Part shown: positions 1-8,478 of the stretch, piece after piece
Layout of the letters: each line of letters starts with the position of its first letter
Position numbering within the stretch: position 1 is the stretch's first letter
Assembly: GCF_005871085.1 (NCBI RefSeq)
Contig: NZ_VAUP01000031.1
Location: forward strand, 359,419-423,418
DNA: 64,000 nucleotides
Source: Xanthobacter autotrophicus
GTDB lineage: Bacteria; Pseudomonadota; Alphaproteobacteria; Rhizobiales; Xanthobacteraceae
Direction: 5' to 3'
The notes under the pieces: model-generated
Seen by the model: the letters and a program-made list of their open reading frames with translations, nothing else
The model's database searches: none
What the model was told of the DNA's origin: nothing
Made by a program: the position numbers and the translations under genes

Positions 1-359
1 TCGTGCAGGGTCACGCGGATGCGGGCGAGCGCCTCGCTACCCGCGCCCAGCTCGCCGGCGCGCGCCGCCTGCGCCATCTTGTCGAAGACGTGCCGGCACA
101 GCACTTCCGTGGTGGTGTTGCGGCCTGCGAAGTCCGGCACCTCGTCGAGATTCTTGTAGTTGAGCGGGCCGAGCACGGCCTTGAGCGCATCATGGGCGCG
201 GGCGATGTCCACCACCACGCCCTCCACCGTCAGCTCCCGGCGATAGAAGGCCACGTCCACCACGAAGGTTGCGCCATGCAGCGCCTGGGCCGGGCCGAAC
301 AGGTCGCCCTTGAAGCTGTGAGCGATCATGATGTGGTCCCGCACCTCTACCGCATACAT
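1..359 (-). CDS. 6-pyruvoyltetrahydropterin synthase-like protein (partial)
   Basis: The gene runs off the left edge, so the C-terminus is missing; about 119 residues are visible from the ATG at 357-359. The fold family is PTPS/QueD: a first His (H14, in IAHSF), a second His (H28, in LHGA), an Asp after the central strand (D51) and a TTTE motif ending in E85 are in register with the family. Several canonical residues are changed. The HGH zinc pair is HGA, so one zinc ligand is lost. The Cys four residues before the first H of HGH is Ala, and the usual catalytic DH pair near residue 67 reads NY. This argues for a diverged activity rather than standard QueD. It lies 55 bp downstream of the dehydrogenase gene on the same strand, so the two are probably cotranscribed. 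The family is fairly sure; the reaction is unknown. Confidence 0.8.
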   Translation of the reverse strand, partial: MYAVEVRDHIMIAHSFKGDLFGPAQALHGATFVVDVAFYRRELTVEGVVVDIARAHDALKAVLGPLNYKNLDEVPDFAGRNTTTEVLCRHVFDKMAQAARAGELGAGSEALARIRVTLH

Positions 360-414
360 GCGTAACTCCCTTGGTGGGTTTCAGGGCCGGGCCGCGTGGC
401 GCCTGCCGTCGGCG

Positions 415-1419
415 TCACTTGTAGCGCACCACCGTGGCGATGCCTGCCGCTCCGTCCGCAAGGATACGCGGCAGAGCCTGCGGCAGATCGTCGAAGGCCA
501 CCTCTTCGGTGATCAGCGCGTCGAAGGCGGGGTCGGTGAGAAGCGCCAGCGCCTTCTCCAGCCGGCGCCGGTGGCTCCAGCGCGGGCGGCGGCCGGGGCT
601 GACCATGCCCACCTGCGAGGAGAGGATCTGCAGGCGCCGGTGGTGGAAGGCGCCGCCGAGCTGCGTATTCACCCCCTTGTCGCCATACCAGCTCATCTCC
701 ACCACGCGGGCTTCCTCGCCGCAGCAGGCCAGCGCGGTTGCCAGCCCAGCGCCGCTGCCGCTGGTGTGGAAGACAAGGTCGGCATCGGCAACCCCTTCGC
801 CCGTGGTCGCGAAGGCGGCGCCGAAGGAGCGCGCCAGACCGGCTCGGCTCTCATCCGGATCGATGACGGTGACCTCCGCCCCCGGCAGGCGGGCGGCGAG
901 ATAGGTGATGAGCAGGCCCACGAGGCCCGCCCCCACCACGACGATGCGGTCGCCGGGGCCGGCGCCCCCATCCCACAGGGCGTTGAGGGCGGTTTCCATG
1001 TTGGCGGCCAGCGTCGCGCGACGGGGCGGCAGGCCTTCAGGCAAAGGCGTCAGTATGGATACGGGGGCGTTGAAGCGGGTCTGGTGCGGGGCGAGGGCGA
1101 AGACGAGCCGGCCGTCCAGAGTTTCGTGGCCCGCCTCAACCCGGCCGACCGCGCAATAACCGTATTTGACCGGGAAGGGGAAGTCGCCCTGCTGCAACGG
1201 CGCGCGCATGCGCTCGCGGTGGACGGGATCGGTGAGGCCCTGAAACACGAGGCGTTCCGTGCCGCGGCTGATGGCGCTCCACAAGGTGGCGACCCGCGCC
1301 TCGTCGGGGGCGGGGGGCGCAAGCTGTTCCGCGCGCAGGGTCGCGGTGCCGGGGCCGACGGTCCAAAGCGCCCGGCTCTCGCTGGATTTGAGACATTTTG
1401 ACGCATCAAGGGCGGTCAT
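415..1419 (-). CDS. MDR-family zinc-type alcohol dehydrogenase-like oxidoreductase
   Basis: This 334-residue protein belongs to the medium-chain dehydrogenase/reductase superfamily. The N-terminal GroES-like part carries SAISRGTERLVF where classical enzymes have the catalytic-zinc Cys motif. The Rossmann part begins at VVVGAGLVGLL (about residue 158), followed by an Asp-ending strand (VTVIDPDES). There is no structural-zinc Cys cluster. The SxGTER signature is shared with the BchC-like branch, which is not a classical zinc alcohol dehydrogenase. The substrate is unknown. It is the upstream gene of a pair with the pterin-synthase-like gene 55 bp away and is divergent from opgH. A role in a modified pterin or other small-molecule pathway continuing left of the window is inference from that pairing. 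Confidence 0.85.
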   Translation of the reverse strand: MTALDASKCLKSSESRALWTVGPGTATLRAEQLAPPAPDEARVATLWSAISRGTERLVFQGLTDPVHRERMRAPLQQGDFPFPVKYGYCAVGRVEAGHETLDGRLVFALAPHQTRFNAPVSILTPLPEGLPPRRATLAANMETALNALWDGGAGPGDRIVVVGAGLVGLLITYLAARLPGAEVTVIDPDESRAGLARSFGAAFATTGEGVADADLVFHTSGSGAGLATALACCGEEARVVEMSWYGDKGVNTQLGGAFHHRRLQILSSQVGMVSPGRRPRWSHRRRLEKALALLTDPAFDALITEEVAFDDLPQALPRILADGAAGIATVVRYK

Positions 1420-1524
1420 GCCGTCGCTTTCGTATAGCGCTTCAGGGTTCTGCCGCGGCGCTGCCGGCGGCGGGTGCGGGATGCGTTTTCAGCCTTGAGC
1501 CGGGTCCGGCAGTTGGAGCTATGC

Positions 1525-3345
1525 ATGTCTTCGAGGTCCGGTCCACCGCCTGAAGTGAACCCCGCCGCCGATTTCACCCCGGCCCTGCTCCAGCCGATGG
1601 CGGCGCTGGCCCGGCGCCGCCTGTTCATGTTGGCGGTGAACGCGGTGACGCTGCTGTTGGTTCTCGCCGGCGTCGCCGCGCTGGGCGCCCATGGCGGATT
1701 TACCGTGGTGGATGGCCTCATCCTCCTGTGCGCCCTCGCAATAACGCCGTGGAACGCCATCGGGTTCTGGAACGCGATCACCGGGCTCGTGCTGCTGCAC
1801 GCCCGCCGGCGCGGGGTGGAGGCGGCAGCGCCGTTCCTCGCCCCGGAGCCGCAGGGGCCGCTCACCGTGCGCACCGCCATCCTCCTCACCGTGCGCAACG
1901 AGGATCCGGCGCGGGCGCTGGCGCGCCTCAGGGCGGTGAAGGCTGACCTTGATGCCAGCGGCCAGGGCGGCCTGTTCGATTTCCATGTGCTGAGCGACAC
2001 CTCGCGCCCCGAGATCGCGGCGGCGGAAGAGGCGGCGGTGGCGGCGTGGCGGAGCGAGGAGGGGGCGTCCCGCATCTTCTATCGCCGCCGGGCGGAGAAC
2101 ACCGATTTCAAGGCCGGCAACATCCGCGATTTCTGCCTTGCCGCCGGCACGCGCTACGATTTCATGCTGCCGCTGGATGCCGACAGCCTCATGGGCGCCG
2201 CAACCATCCTGCGCATGGCGCGCTTGATGGCGGCCCACCCGCGCCTTGGCATCCTCCAGAGCCTGGTGGTGGGGCTGCCGGCGCAGAGTGCCTTCGCCCG
2301 CATGTTCCAGTTCGGGATGCGTCACGGCATGCGCTGCTACACGCTCGGCGCCTCCTGGTGGGCCGGGGAGTGCGGGCCGTTCTGGGGCCATAACGCGCTG
2401 ATCCGCATCGCCCCGTTCCGTGCCTTCTGCCATCTTCCGCACCTGCCCGGCGCCCCGCCCTTGGGCGGGCCGATCCTCTCCCACGACCAGGTGGAAGCCG
2501 CCCTGATGCGCCGCGCCGGCTATGAGGTGCGGGTGCTGCCGGTGGAAAGCGAGAGCTACGAGGAGAACCCGCCGGCCGTCACCGACTTCGTGTCACGCGA
2601 CCTGCGCTGGTGCCTTGGCAACCTGCAATATCTGCGGCTGCTCGCCCAGCCCGGCTTTGCCGCCAGCCTCCAGCCCATGAGCCGGTTCCAGTTGGTGTGG
2701 GCCATCCTCATGTTCGTGACAGTGCCGGCCCATCCGCTGCTGATCGCGCTTCTGCCGTTCGCGGCGGTGCAGGCGGCGGGACTGCAGGATTATCCCGCCA
2801 GCCTCGCCATGGCTCTTTATGGCGGCATGCTGCTGATGGCGCTGGCGCCGAAGCTTGCCGGCGTCGCCGACGTGGCGCTGACGCCGGGGGGCGTGGCGCG
2901 CTATGGCGGGGCAGGGCGCTTTGCGGCGTCGGTGGCGGTGGAACTGGTGTTCTCGTTCCTGCTCTCGGCCATCACCGCGCTGGCGGTGACGGTGGAAATC
3001 GGCCGCCTGGTGTTGGGCCGCGCGCGCTCCGGCTGGATGGCGCAGGCCCGGGACGGGCATGGGGTGAGCTGGACTGCGGCCACGCGGGCCTTCTGGCCGC
3101 AAACGGTGTTCGGTCTTGCGGTGACGGCGGGGCTCGCCGTGGTGTCTCCAGGCCTGATCGCTTGGGCGGCGCCGGTGCTGGCGGGCTATGTGCTCGCCGT
3201 TCCGTTCACTGTCGTCACCGCCGATCCCCGGTTCGCCCGCTTCGCGGTCAAAGCCCGCCTGTGCGCCGTGCCGGAGGAGTTCGCGCCGAGCGAGGTGCAG
3301 CGCATCCTGTCCGGCGAAACCCAGCGCGAGCGCGCCGCCGCCTGA
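1525..3345 (+). CDS. opgH: glucans biosynthesis glucosyltransferase H
   Basis: This inner-membrane family 2 glycosyltransferase polymerises UDP-glucose into the backbone of osmoregulated periplasmic glucans. In order it has two N-terminal membrane segments (about residues 35-95), the catalytic core with LSDTS and LDADS acidic motifs, LSHDQVEAALMRRAGY, then RDLRWCLGNL (the QxxRW-equivalent site), and several C-terminal membrane segments. At 606 residues it is shorter than the roughly 850-residue enterobacterial enzyme, mainly at the termini. I chose the ATG at 1525; a GTG at 1474 would add 17 residues. The usual partner opgG is not adjacent. The gene is divergent from the dehydrogenase and followed convergently by the DinB gene. 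Confidence 0.9.
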   Translation: MSSRSGPPPEVNPAADFTPALLQPMAALARRRLFMLAVNAVTLLLVLAGVAALGAHGGFTVVDGLILLCALAITPWNAIGFWNAITGLVLLHARRRGVEAAAPFLAPEPQGPLTVRTAILLTVRNEDPARALARLRAVKADLDASGQGGLFDFHVLSDTSRPEIAAAEEAAVAAWRSEEGASRIFYRRRAENTDFKAGNIRDFCLAAGTRYDFMLPLDADSLMGAATILRMARLMAAHPRLGILQSLVVGLPAQSAFARMFQFGMRHGMRCYTLGASWWAGECGPFWGHNALIRIAPFRAFCHLPHLPGAPPLGGPILSHDQVEAALMRRAGYEVRVLPVESESYEENPPAVTDFVSRDLRWCLGNLQYLRLLAQPGFAASLQPMSRFQLVWAILMFVTVPAHPLLIALLPFAAVQAAGLQDYPASLAMALYGGMLLMALAPKLAGVADVALTPGGVARYGGAGRFAASVAVELVFSFLLSAITALAVTVEIGRLVLGRARSGWMAQARDGHGVSWTAATRAFWPQTVFGLAVTAGLAVVSPGLIAWAAPVLAGYVLAVPFTVVTADPRFARFAVKARLCAVPEEFAPSEVQRILSGETQRERAAA

Positions 3346-3363
3346 CGCGGAGGCGCGTCTTCC

Positions 3364-3873
3364 TCAGGCCGCCGCCTGTTCCCGCTGGAAGATGATGAGA
3401 TCCAGCGAGGGGGCAGCATTCCGGCCGCCGATGCTGGTGAGAAGGGCGTGAACCTGTCCGCGATGGTGGGTCTGGTGGTTGAAGAAGTGGTCCAGCGCGC
3501 TCGCAAGGCTCTGCTGGAAGGTTTGGCCCGACGTGTTGGCGTAGCTGATCTCGGCTGACAGGCTCTGTGCGTCCTGCGCGGCGATGAAGGCGATGATGCG
3601 TGCATCTTCCGCCACCCGCAGCGGCTCGAGGTCCGCCAGCCGGGGCGCGAGGATGGTATCGAGCTTCAGGGCCGGCGGCGCGCTGCCCTCGAAGCGGGAG
3701 AGCCAGATGCGGTCGCCCACCAGGAGGTGGTTGAGGGTCGCCGTCACCGAGCCGAAGAACGCGCCGGCGGAGCGCGAGCAGGCCTCTTCGCCCTGGGCGC
3801 GGGCGGCGGCATAGAGGTGCGCGTTGGCCCACGCGTTATAGGCCGCGAAGGTGGCGTAGCTGCGCAGTGGCAT
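3364..3873 (-). CDS. DinB family protein
   Basis: This is a 169-residue four-helix-bundle protein of the DinB/YfiT family. Members bind a divalent metal through three histidines and many act as thiol S-transferases or are uncharacterised. The probable ligands are the His in LNHLL (near residue 48) and the two histidines in NHQTHHRGQVHALL (near 130-140). The start is the ATG at 3871-3873, preceded by a purine-rich stretch; longer upstream reading is not supported. It is convergent with opgH (18 bp gap) and downstream of the large secreted-protein gene on the same strand, about 160 bp away. The substrate cannot be told from sequence. Confidence 0.85.
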   Translation of the reverse strand: MPLRSYATFAAYNAWANAHLYAAARAQGEEACSRSAGAFFGSVTATLNHLLVGDRIWLSRFEGSAPPALKLDTILAPRLADLEPLRVAEDARIIAFIAAQDAQSLSAEISYANTSGQTFQQSLASALDHFFNHQTHHRGQVHALLTSIGGRNAAPSLDLIIFQREQAAA

Positions 3874-4035
3874 GGTGGTTCCCTGATCGGACCGGAAGAG
3901 GGCGAGCCCCGGCGCAAAAGAGCGGGGTCGCAGATCGCGTGCGCCGATCAGGCTGCGTCGCAGTCTGATCGGCGCACGCGTTGTCTGTCCTGGAGTCGAT
4001 GGACGGGCGCGTCCCCGGCCCACCCGTCCGTAACC

Positions 4036-6549
4036 TCAGCGTCGGAAGCCGCCGCCGAAACCGCCGCCCCGGAAGCCGCCCCCGCCGAACCGGTCACCAC
4101 CGCCGAAGCCACCGAAGCTCCGGTCGAAGCCGCCCGAGCCGTAATGGTCGCCGCCATAGCCGCCGCCGTAGCCACCACCGAAGTGCTCGCCACCGCCGCC
4201 ACCATAGCTCGACACCCGCTGCTGGCTCACCGAGCGGGCGTTCTCCTCGGCGTCCAGGCGGCTGGTGTCGGCGGCACGGTCTACGTTCTGCCAGCCCGAG
4301 CCGGTATTCTTGGCCCAGCCGGTATCGGTGTGCTGGTAGACGTTGCCGTCATGGTCCACGGCCACATGGCCGTTGTTCCAGGCCACCGCATTGCCGGTCT
4401 TGACGTTGCCGGCGACGCCGCGGCTGTCCACGCTCACCTTGCCGTTGGTATCGGTGACGGCGGTCTGGGAGGCGTGGCCGGTGCCGGTAGTGGGGTTGAA
4501 GCCCGCCGATTCCCGGCCGGCGGCGGCATTGCCCGTATAGGCGTTGCCTTCCACCCCGGCGCGGGATTCGCCCCGGGCGCCGGTAGTGGGATTGTAGCGG
4601 GCATTCTCGGCCCCGGCGGCGTAATTGCCCGTGTAGGGATTGAAGCCGGCGGCGGAGCGACCGGTGAAGCCGGTGCCGCCCGCCGTGGTGCCGTGCCAGT
4701 CGCGGCCGGACCATTCGGTGCCGTTCCAGGTGGTGCCCCAGGCGTGGTTCACCGTGGCGCCGCCGCCCCAGCGGCCATAGAGGTTGGCCTGGTTGATGTT
4801 GGTGTAGCCCCAGTGGCCGCCCCATGGTCCAGCGTAGGGACCATAGCCGACACCCCAGTACGGACCCCAATAGGGCGTCACCGCCGCGCCCCAGGGCCAG
4901 CCCGCGGCGAAGCCGAAGGCAAAACCGTCGGCCACGCCCAGGGCGAAGCCGGCGCCGAGGCCATAGGTGACCGGGCAGGAGTACCAATAGGCGCCCACAT
5001 AGCCCGGGCAGGTATAGCCTGTGCCGTAGACCACCGTGCCACCTGGCGCGACGACTACGCCCATGTAGCCCGGCGTGTAGCCCACCACCACCGCTTCAGG
5101 CGTGGTGGCATAGATCCGCACGTAGGTGACGTAGTGGAGCGGCGAGGACACCGGGATCGTGTAGATCGCGTCCGGCACCACGTCGGCCACGCGCCACGGG
5201 CCTGTGGCGGTTTCGGCGACGAACCAGATGCCGTTGTTCACCGCATAATAGCGCTCGGTGTCGAGCTGGATCACCGGCGTTGCGGTGTTGATGGCGTAGT
5301 TCAGCCCGGTGCCGGGGATGGGCTCGAAGCGCGGCGTGCCGTCGAAGGCGACTTTCAGGGGCACGTCCCGCTTCACCGTCGCCGTTTGCGGGATGGTGGC
5401 GGCGATCACCGCCTCCTTGGCCTGCGGCGTGCCGGCCACCGAGACCAGCACGTTGGCCTTGGGATCATTGGGCGAGATCTTCGCGAAATCCTTCGGCAGC
5501 GCATTGCTGGCCACAAAGGTCCAGGGCCCCTTGAGGTCGGGGGCCCGGAACCAGCGGCCGGAGAGCAGGATGTAATAGCTGTTGGAGGTGGTCTCCATGA
5601 ACACCGCGTGGTCCGCGTTGTTCATGGACAGCAGGTTGGTGCCGGCCACCGGCAGCATCTGCGGCGGGCCATTGGACTGGATCAGCTCGGCCGGCTGGGT
5701 GGCGACGAGGATGGCAGGCGCCGGGTTGATGGGCTTGCCCTTGGCGTCGAGCAGGGGATCGGCGGCCTGGTCCTGGAGGGCGGCCTTGGCGGCGGCGGAG
5801 AGCGCATCCGAAATCTGCGGCGTCAGGATCCAGGTGCCGGTGAGGCTGGGGCTTTCATACCAGTGGCCGCCGGCCTCCAGATGATAGGTGCCGGCCTCGT
5901 CGAGCAGCATCAGCGGGCGGGTGTTGACCACGCGCTGGAAGGTGGGGGCACCCGCGATGGGTCGCAGCACCGGCGTTCCGGCCACGGGGACCAGCACGGT
6001 GGTGGTGGTGGCGAAGAGGATCTGCGGCGGCGTGTTGTCTACCGGCTGGGACTTGAGCTTGGCCAGCTCCTGGTTCACCGCGTAGCTCGCCTGCAACTGG
6101 TCAAGCGGGACGGTCATGCCGCTGGCCGGCAGGCGCGACTGGAGGGTCGAGCGGATGAGGGAGGCCTTGGCCGGCTCGGTGGGCACCTCCACCCCATCGA
6201 TGGAGATGGTGGCGAGGTGGACGAGGCCAGCCGGCTTGTCGACGGCGACACGGGTCGAGAATAGCACCATGCCGTAGGTGGGCGTGCCGGACTTGGGCCC
6301 GATGGCCACCGCCGCGCGGCCGGACATCACGTCACCGGTCCAGCTGTCGACCTGGGGCTGGTAGAGCTGGAGCAACTGGTCGCCTGCGAGGGCAAAATCC
6401 CGCGGCCACGGCAGCGGTGCTTGTTGGCCCGTTGCATCCTGCCCCGGCGCGGCTGCTGCGGGCAGGGCCTGCTGGGCCTGGGCGCTCGCGCTCCAGAGCA
6501 GGGCGGCGGAGAGGACGGCAGCCGAGACGCCGGTCCAAAGTCGCTTCAT
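4036..6549 (-). CDS. large secreted repeat protein with glycine-rich tail
   Basis: This 837-residue protein starts with a Sec signal peptide (about residues 1-25, cleavage after ASAQA). Residues about 160-455 contain three diverged copies of a roughly 100-residue unit, each ending in a YY/YH-x-G-x-W[YF]...GxW motif with the first Trp at 230, 333 and 442. After a Tyr/Gly/Trp-rich low-complexity segment (about 510-630) come four short 16-17 residue units containing NPxTG or YTGN. The last 55 residues are almost only Gly, Phe, Arg, Tyr and Ser. Similar proteins are sometimes labelled carbohydrate-binding family V/XII, but I cannot confirm sugar binding. Probably periplasmic or surface-exposed. 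A small secreted protein is encoded 144 bp upstream on the same strand. Function unknown. Confidence 0.8.
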   Translation of the reverse strand: MKRLWTGVSAAVLSAALLWSASAQAQQALPAAAAPGQDATGQQAPLPWPRDFALAGDQLLQLYQPQVDSWTGDVMSGRAAVAIGPKSGTPTYGMVLFSTRVAVDKPAGLVHLATISIDGVEVPTEPAKASLIRSTLQSRLPASGMTVPLDQLQASYAVNQELAKLKSQPVDNTPPQILFATTTTVLVPVAGTPVLRPIAGAPTFQRVVNTRPLMLLDEAGTYHLEAGGHWYESPSLTGTWILTPQISDALSAAAKAALQDQAADPLLDAKGKPINPAPAILVATQPAELIQSNGPPQMLPVAGTNLLSMNNADHAVFMETTSNSYYILLSGRWFRAPDLKGPWTFVASNALPKDFAKISPNDPKANVLVSVAGTPQAKEAVIAATIPQTATVKRDVPLKVAFDGTPRFEPIPGTGLNYAINTATPVIQLDTERYYAVNNGIWFVAETATGPWRVADVVPDAIYTIPVSSPLHYVTYVRIYATTPEAVVVGYTPGYMGVVVAPGGTVVYGTGYTCPGYVGAYWYSCPVTYGLGAGFALGVADGFAFGFAAGWPWGAAVTPYWGPYWGVGYGPYAGPWGGHWGYTNINQANLYGRWGGGATVNHAWGTTWNGTEWSGRDWHGTTAGGTGFTGRSAAGFNPYTGNYAAGAENARYNPTTGARGESRAGVEGNAYTGNAAAGRESAGFNPTTGTGHASQTAVTDTNGKVSVDSRGVAGNVKTGNAVAWNNGHVAVDHDGNVYQHTDTGWAKNTGSGWQNVDRAADTSRLDAEENARSVSQQRVSSYGGGGGEHFGGGYGGGYGGDHYGSGGFDRSFGGFGGGDRFGGGGFRGGGFGGGFRR

Positions 6550-6693
6550 GAAGTCACTTCCTTCCGATCCGTCGGGGCGGCGGGAGGACTAGCATGTTCG
6601 CGGGCAAGCGTCAGCGGTACCTTGCGGTGGGGCCGGCCGGGAGTCCTTCACATGTCGGTGGGGCCCGGCCCGGGCGGCCGGAGCATTGTCCGG

Positions 6694-6963
6694 TCAGGTC
6701 GGGGCCGAGCAGGCGCGCTGCCACTTGAGCCGGGGACCGTCCCACGACACCGACAGGGTCTTGCGGAAGGGGCAGGGGCCGTTGGTGCCGGACGGCTCGG
6801 CGGTTGTTGTGCTCCAGTAGCCCTGCCACCGGTAAGGCGAATTGCTGCTGGCAACCGCGGCGTCCGGCTCGCTGGCCGGGAACGCCCGGACGAGGTCGCC
6901 GCCGAACACGCTCCCTGCGATGAGCGTGGCGCCGACCATGGCGATGATGGAAGACCGTTTCAT
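6694..6963 (-). CDS. small secreted hypothetical protein
   Basis: This 89-residue protein has a plausible signal peptide (MKRS followed by a hydrophobic stretch to about residue 20). The mature part contains two Cys (in GPCPFRK and the C-terminal RACSAP), which could form a disulfide in the periplasm, and two Trp-rich stretches (YRWQGYW, LKWQR). I do not recognise a family. It sits 144 bp upstream of the large secreted repeat protein on the same strand, so the two could share an envelope role, which is inference. The ATG at 6961-6963 is the only start that keeps the signal peptide. Confidence 0.55.
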   Translation of the reverse strand: MKRSSIIAMVGATLIAGSVFGGDLVRAFPASEPDAAVASSNSPYRWQGYWSTTTAEPSGTNGPCPFRKTLSVSWDGPRLKWQRACSAPT

Positions 6964-7500
6964 GGCTGTCTCTCGAATAGTCTTGTCAGAGGGCGGATCG
7001 ACCGGTCCTGGCCCCCTGGCCCGGCCGATCCCGTCCGTCGTATTGCCGCGTTTGCCGACCCGAATCGCTACCCGTTTCGCATGGCACCGCTCTGGATTTT
7101 CCAGATCCCAGCGTGTCGTTGCGCCGGGCTTAGGACGGTCCGGGCTCCCGGTCGTCCCCCCAACAGAGGATGCGTTCTTGTGTCTTACGCCTAGCGACCT
7201 GAACCGGGTGCATCCGGTTGGTCAGGATTTGTTCATCTTTCCGCGAGCGGGCGGCGGATCCGTGCCGGGCACCATGCACGCCGAAAGATGCGGTGGAGAG
7301 TTGGGGTGTTTTCCGGTTGCGGACTTGATCTTAACCACGATGAGGATTTCGCTGGGTGAGGCGCATGCGTGGTGAGAAATTGCGCACCGGAGCTGGATCC
7401 GATGTAGGCCTTGGCCTTGCGGGGTGAAACAGCTCCAAATGTGGGAAAGCGCGCACGAGGGCCTTGGCCGGCATCCGGTGCGCCGTTTGGAGGGCTTGGG
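6964..7500. other. intergenic region upstream of aqpZ
   Basis: This 537-bp gap separates the divergent small secreted protein and aqpZ. The open frames crossing it have no start context, no domain and no codon pattern that I would accept as a gene. A short inverted repeat (TCTGGA, TTT, TCCAGA) lies at 7091-7105 and is AT-richer than its surroundings. I see no tRNA, riboswitch or mobile element. It probably holds the two divergent promoters. Confidence 0.5.
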
Positions 7501-8190
7501 ATGAACAAATATGTGGCCGAGTTCATCGGCACCGCCGTTCTGGTGCTGTTCGGGTGTGGTTCGGCGGTGCTGACGGGCTATGGCTCGGCACCCATCGGCA
7601 TGCTTGCCATTGCCTTTGCCTTCGGCCTTGCGGTCACTTCCATGGCCTATGGCATCGGCCACGTGTCGGGGTGCCACATCAATCCCGCGGTCACCATCGG
7701 CGTCTGGGCTGCGGGGCGCCTGCCCACCTCCGAGGTGCCCATGTACATCATCGCCCAGGTTCTGGGCGGCATCGCCGGCGCCGCCATCCTCTTCGTCATC
7801 GCTTCGGGCAAGCTTGCGGGCTTCGATGTCGCCACCTCCGGCCTTGGCCAGAACGGCTGGGGCGAGGGCTATATCGGCGGCTACGGGCTCGGCGCGGCCA
7901 TCGTGGCGGAGCTGGTGGGCACCTTCGTGTTCCTGGTGGTGATCCTCGGCTCCACCTCCAAGGCCGGCATCACCCAGGCGGCGGGCCTCGCCATCGGCCT
8001 GTCGCTGGTGATGATCCACATCGTGTTCATCCCGGTCACCGGCGTGTCGGTGAACCCGGCCCGCTCTATCGGTCCGGCCCTGTTCGCCGGCGGCAAGGCC
8101 ATCGGCCAGCTCTGGCTGTTCATCGTGGTGCCGCTGGTGGGCGCCTATCTGGCCGGCCTGCTGTTCAAGCTGAAGGTGCTGGAGGACTGA
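7501..8190 (+). CDS. aqpZ: aquaporin Z
   Basis: This 229-residue channel protein of the MIP family conducts water across the inner membrane. Both half-helix motifs are intact: INPAVT near residue 63 and VNPARS near residue 183, with six hydrophobic segments around them. GHVSGCHINPA matches the aquaporin (rather than glycerol-facilitator) subfamily, including the pore Cys before the first NPA. The start is the ATG at 7501, giving MNKYVAEFIGT, the normal AqpZ N-terminus; an upstream extension to 7411 adds residues foreign to the family. It is convergent with katA across a repeat-rich spacer. Confidence 0.95.
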   Translation: MNKYVAEFIGTAVLVLFGCGSAVLTGYGSAPIGMLAIAFAFGLAVTSMAYGIGHVSGCHINPAVTIGVWAAGRLPTSEVPMYIIAQVLGGIAGAAILFVIASGKLAGFDVATSGLGQNGWGEGYIGGYGLGAAIVAELVGTFVFLVVILGSTSKAGITQAAGLAIGLSLVMIHIVFIPVTGVSVNPARSIGPALFAGGKAIGQLWLFIVVPLVGAYLAGLLFKLKVLED

Positions 8191-8203
8191 GCCTCCCCGC
8201 CCA

Positions 8204-8373
8204 AGCCCGCGCGGCGTTTGAGCGTAAACGCGAGGAGCCCGCGCGGCGTTTGAGCGTAAACGCGAGGAGCCCGCGCGGCGCTTGAGCGAAAGCGACGTTC
8301 AGCCCGGGCAGCGCCGGAGCGAAAGCAACGCTCAACCAGCCCGCGCGGCGCCTGAGCGTAGTGCCACTCAATC
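8204..8373. repeat. tandem 32-bp hairpin repeats
   Basis: Two identical 32-bp units lie head to tail at 8204-8235 and 8236-8267. A diverged third starts at 8268 and a further relative starts at 8339. Each begins AGCCCGCGCGGCG. Units 1 and 2 contain a hairpin with arms GCGTTT and AAACGC. In unit 3 the arms have become CGCTT and AAGCG, a paired change that keeps the stem. This looks like a REP-type element in the spacer between convergent aqpZ and katA. Related sequence is found at 20680 and 35161. Confidence 0.8.
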
Positions 8374-8394
8374 CGCGCGGGGCATCCACAAAGT

Positions 8395-8425
8395 AAAAAG
8401 GGGATGGGCCGGAGCCCATCCCCTT
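8395..8425 (-). terminator. katA intrinsic terminator
   Basis: Read on the minus strand, a perfect 12-bp stem (AAGGGGATGGGC with its complement) and a four-base loop are followed by a run of T. It lies 54 bp beyond the katA stop codon. Confidence 0.85.
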
Positions 8426-8478
8426 CCGGACGCCGGGCGGCGCGAACCACCCGACCTCCCCCGCACCTTTCCGGCCGC

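Noticed and set aside
3727..6264. Long open frame on the plus strand opposite the secreted repeat protein
   Set aside because: High-GC antisense frame; Gly/Val/Ala/His-rich, no domain, and the minus-strand frame has a signal peptide and clear repeats.
6964..7500. Small genes in the aqpZ upstream gap
   Set aside because: Open frames there lack start context, coding bias or recognisable domain.
8204..8373. CRISPR array
   Set aside because: Units are tandem without unique spacers of constant length, and no cas genes are nearby.
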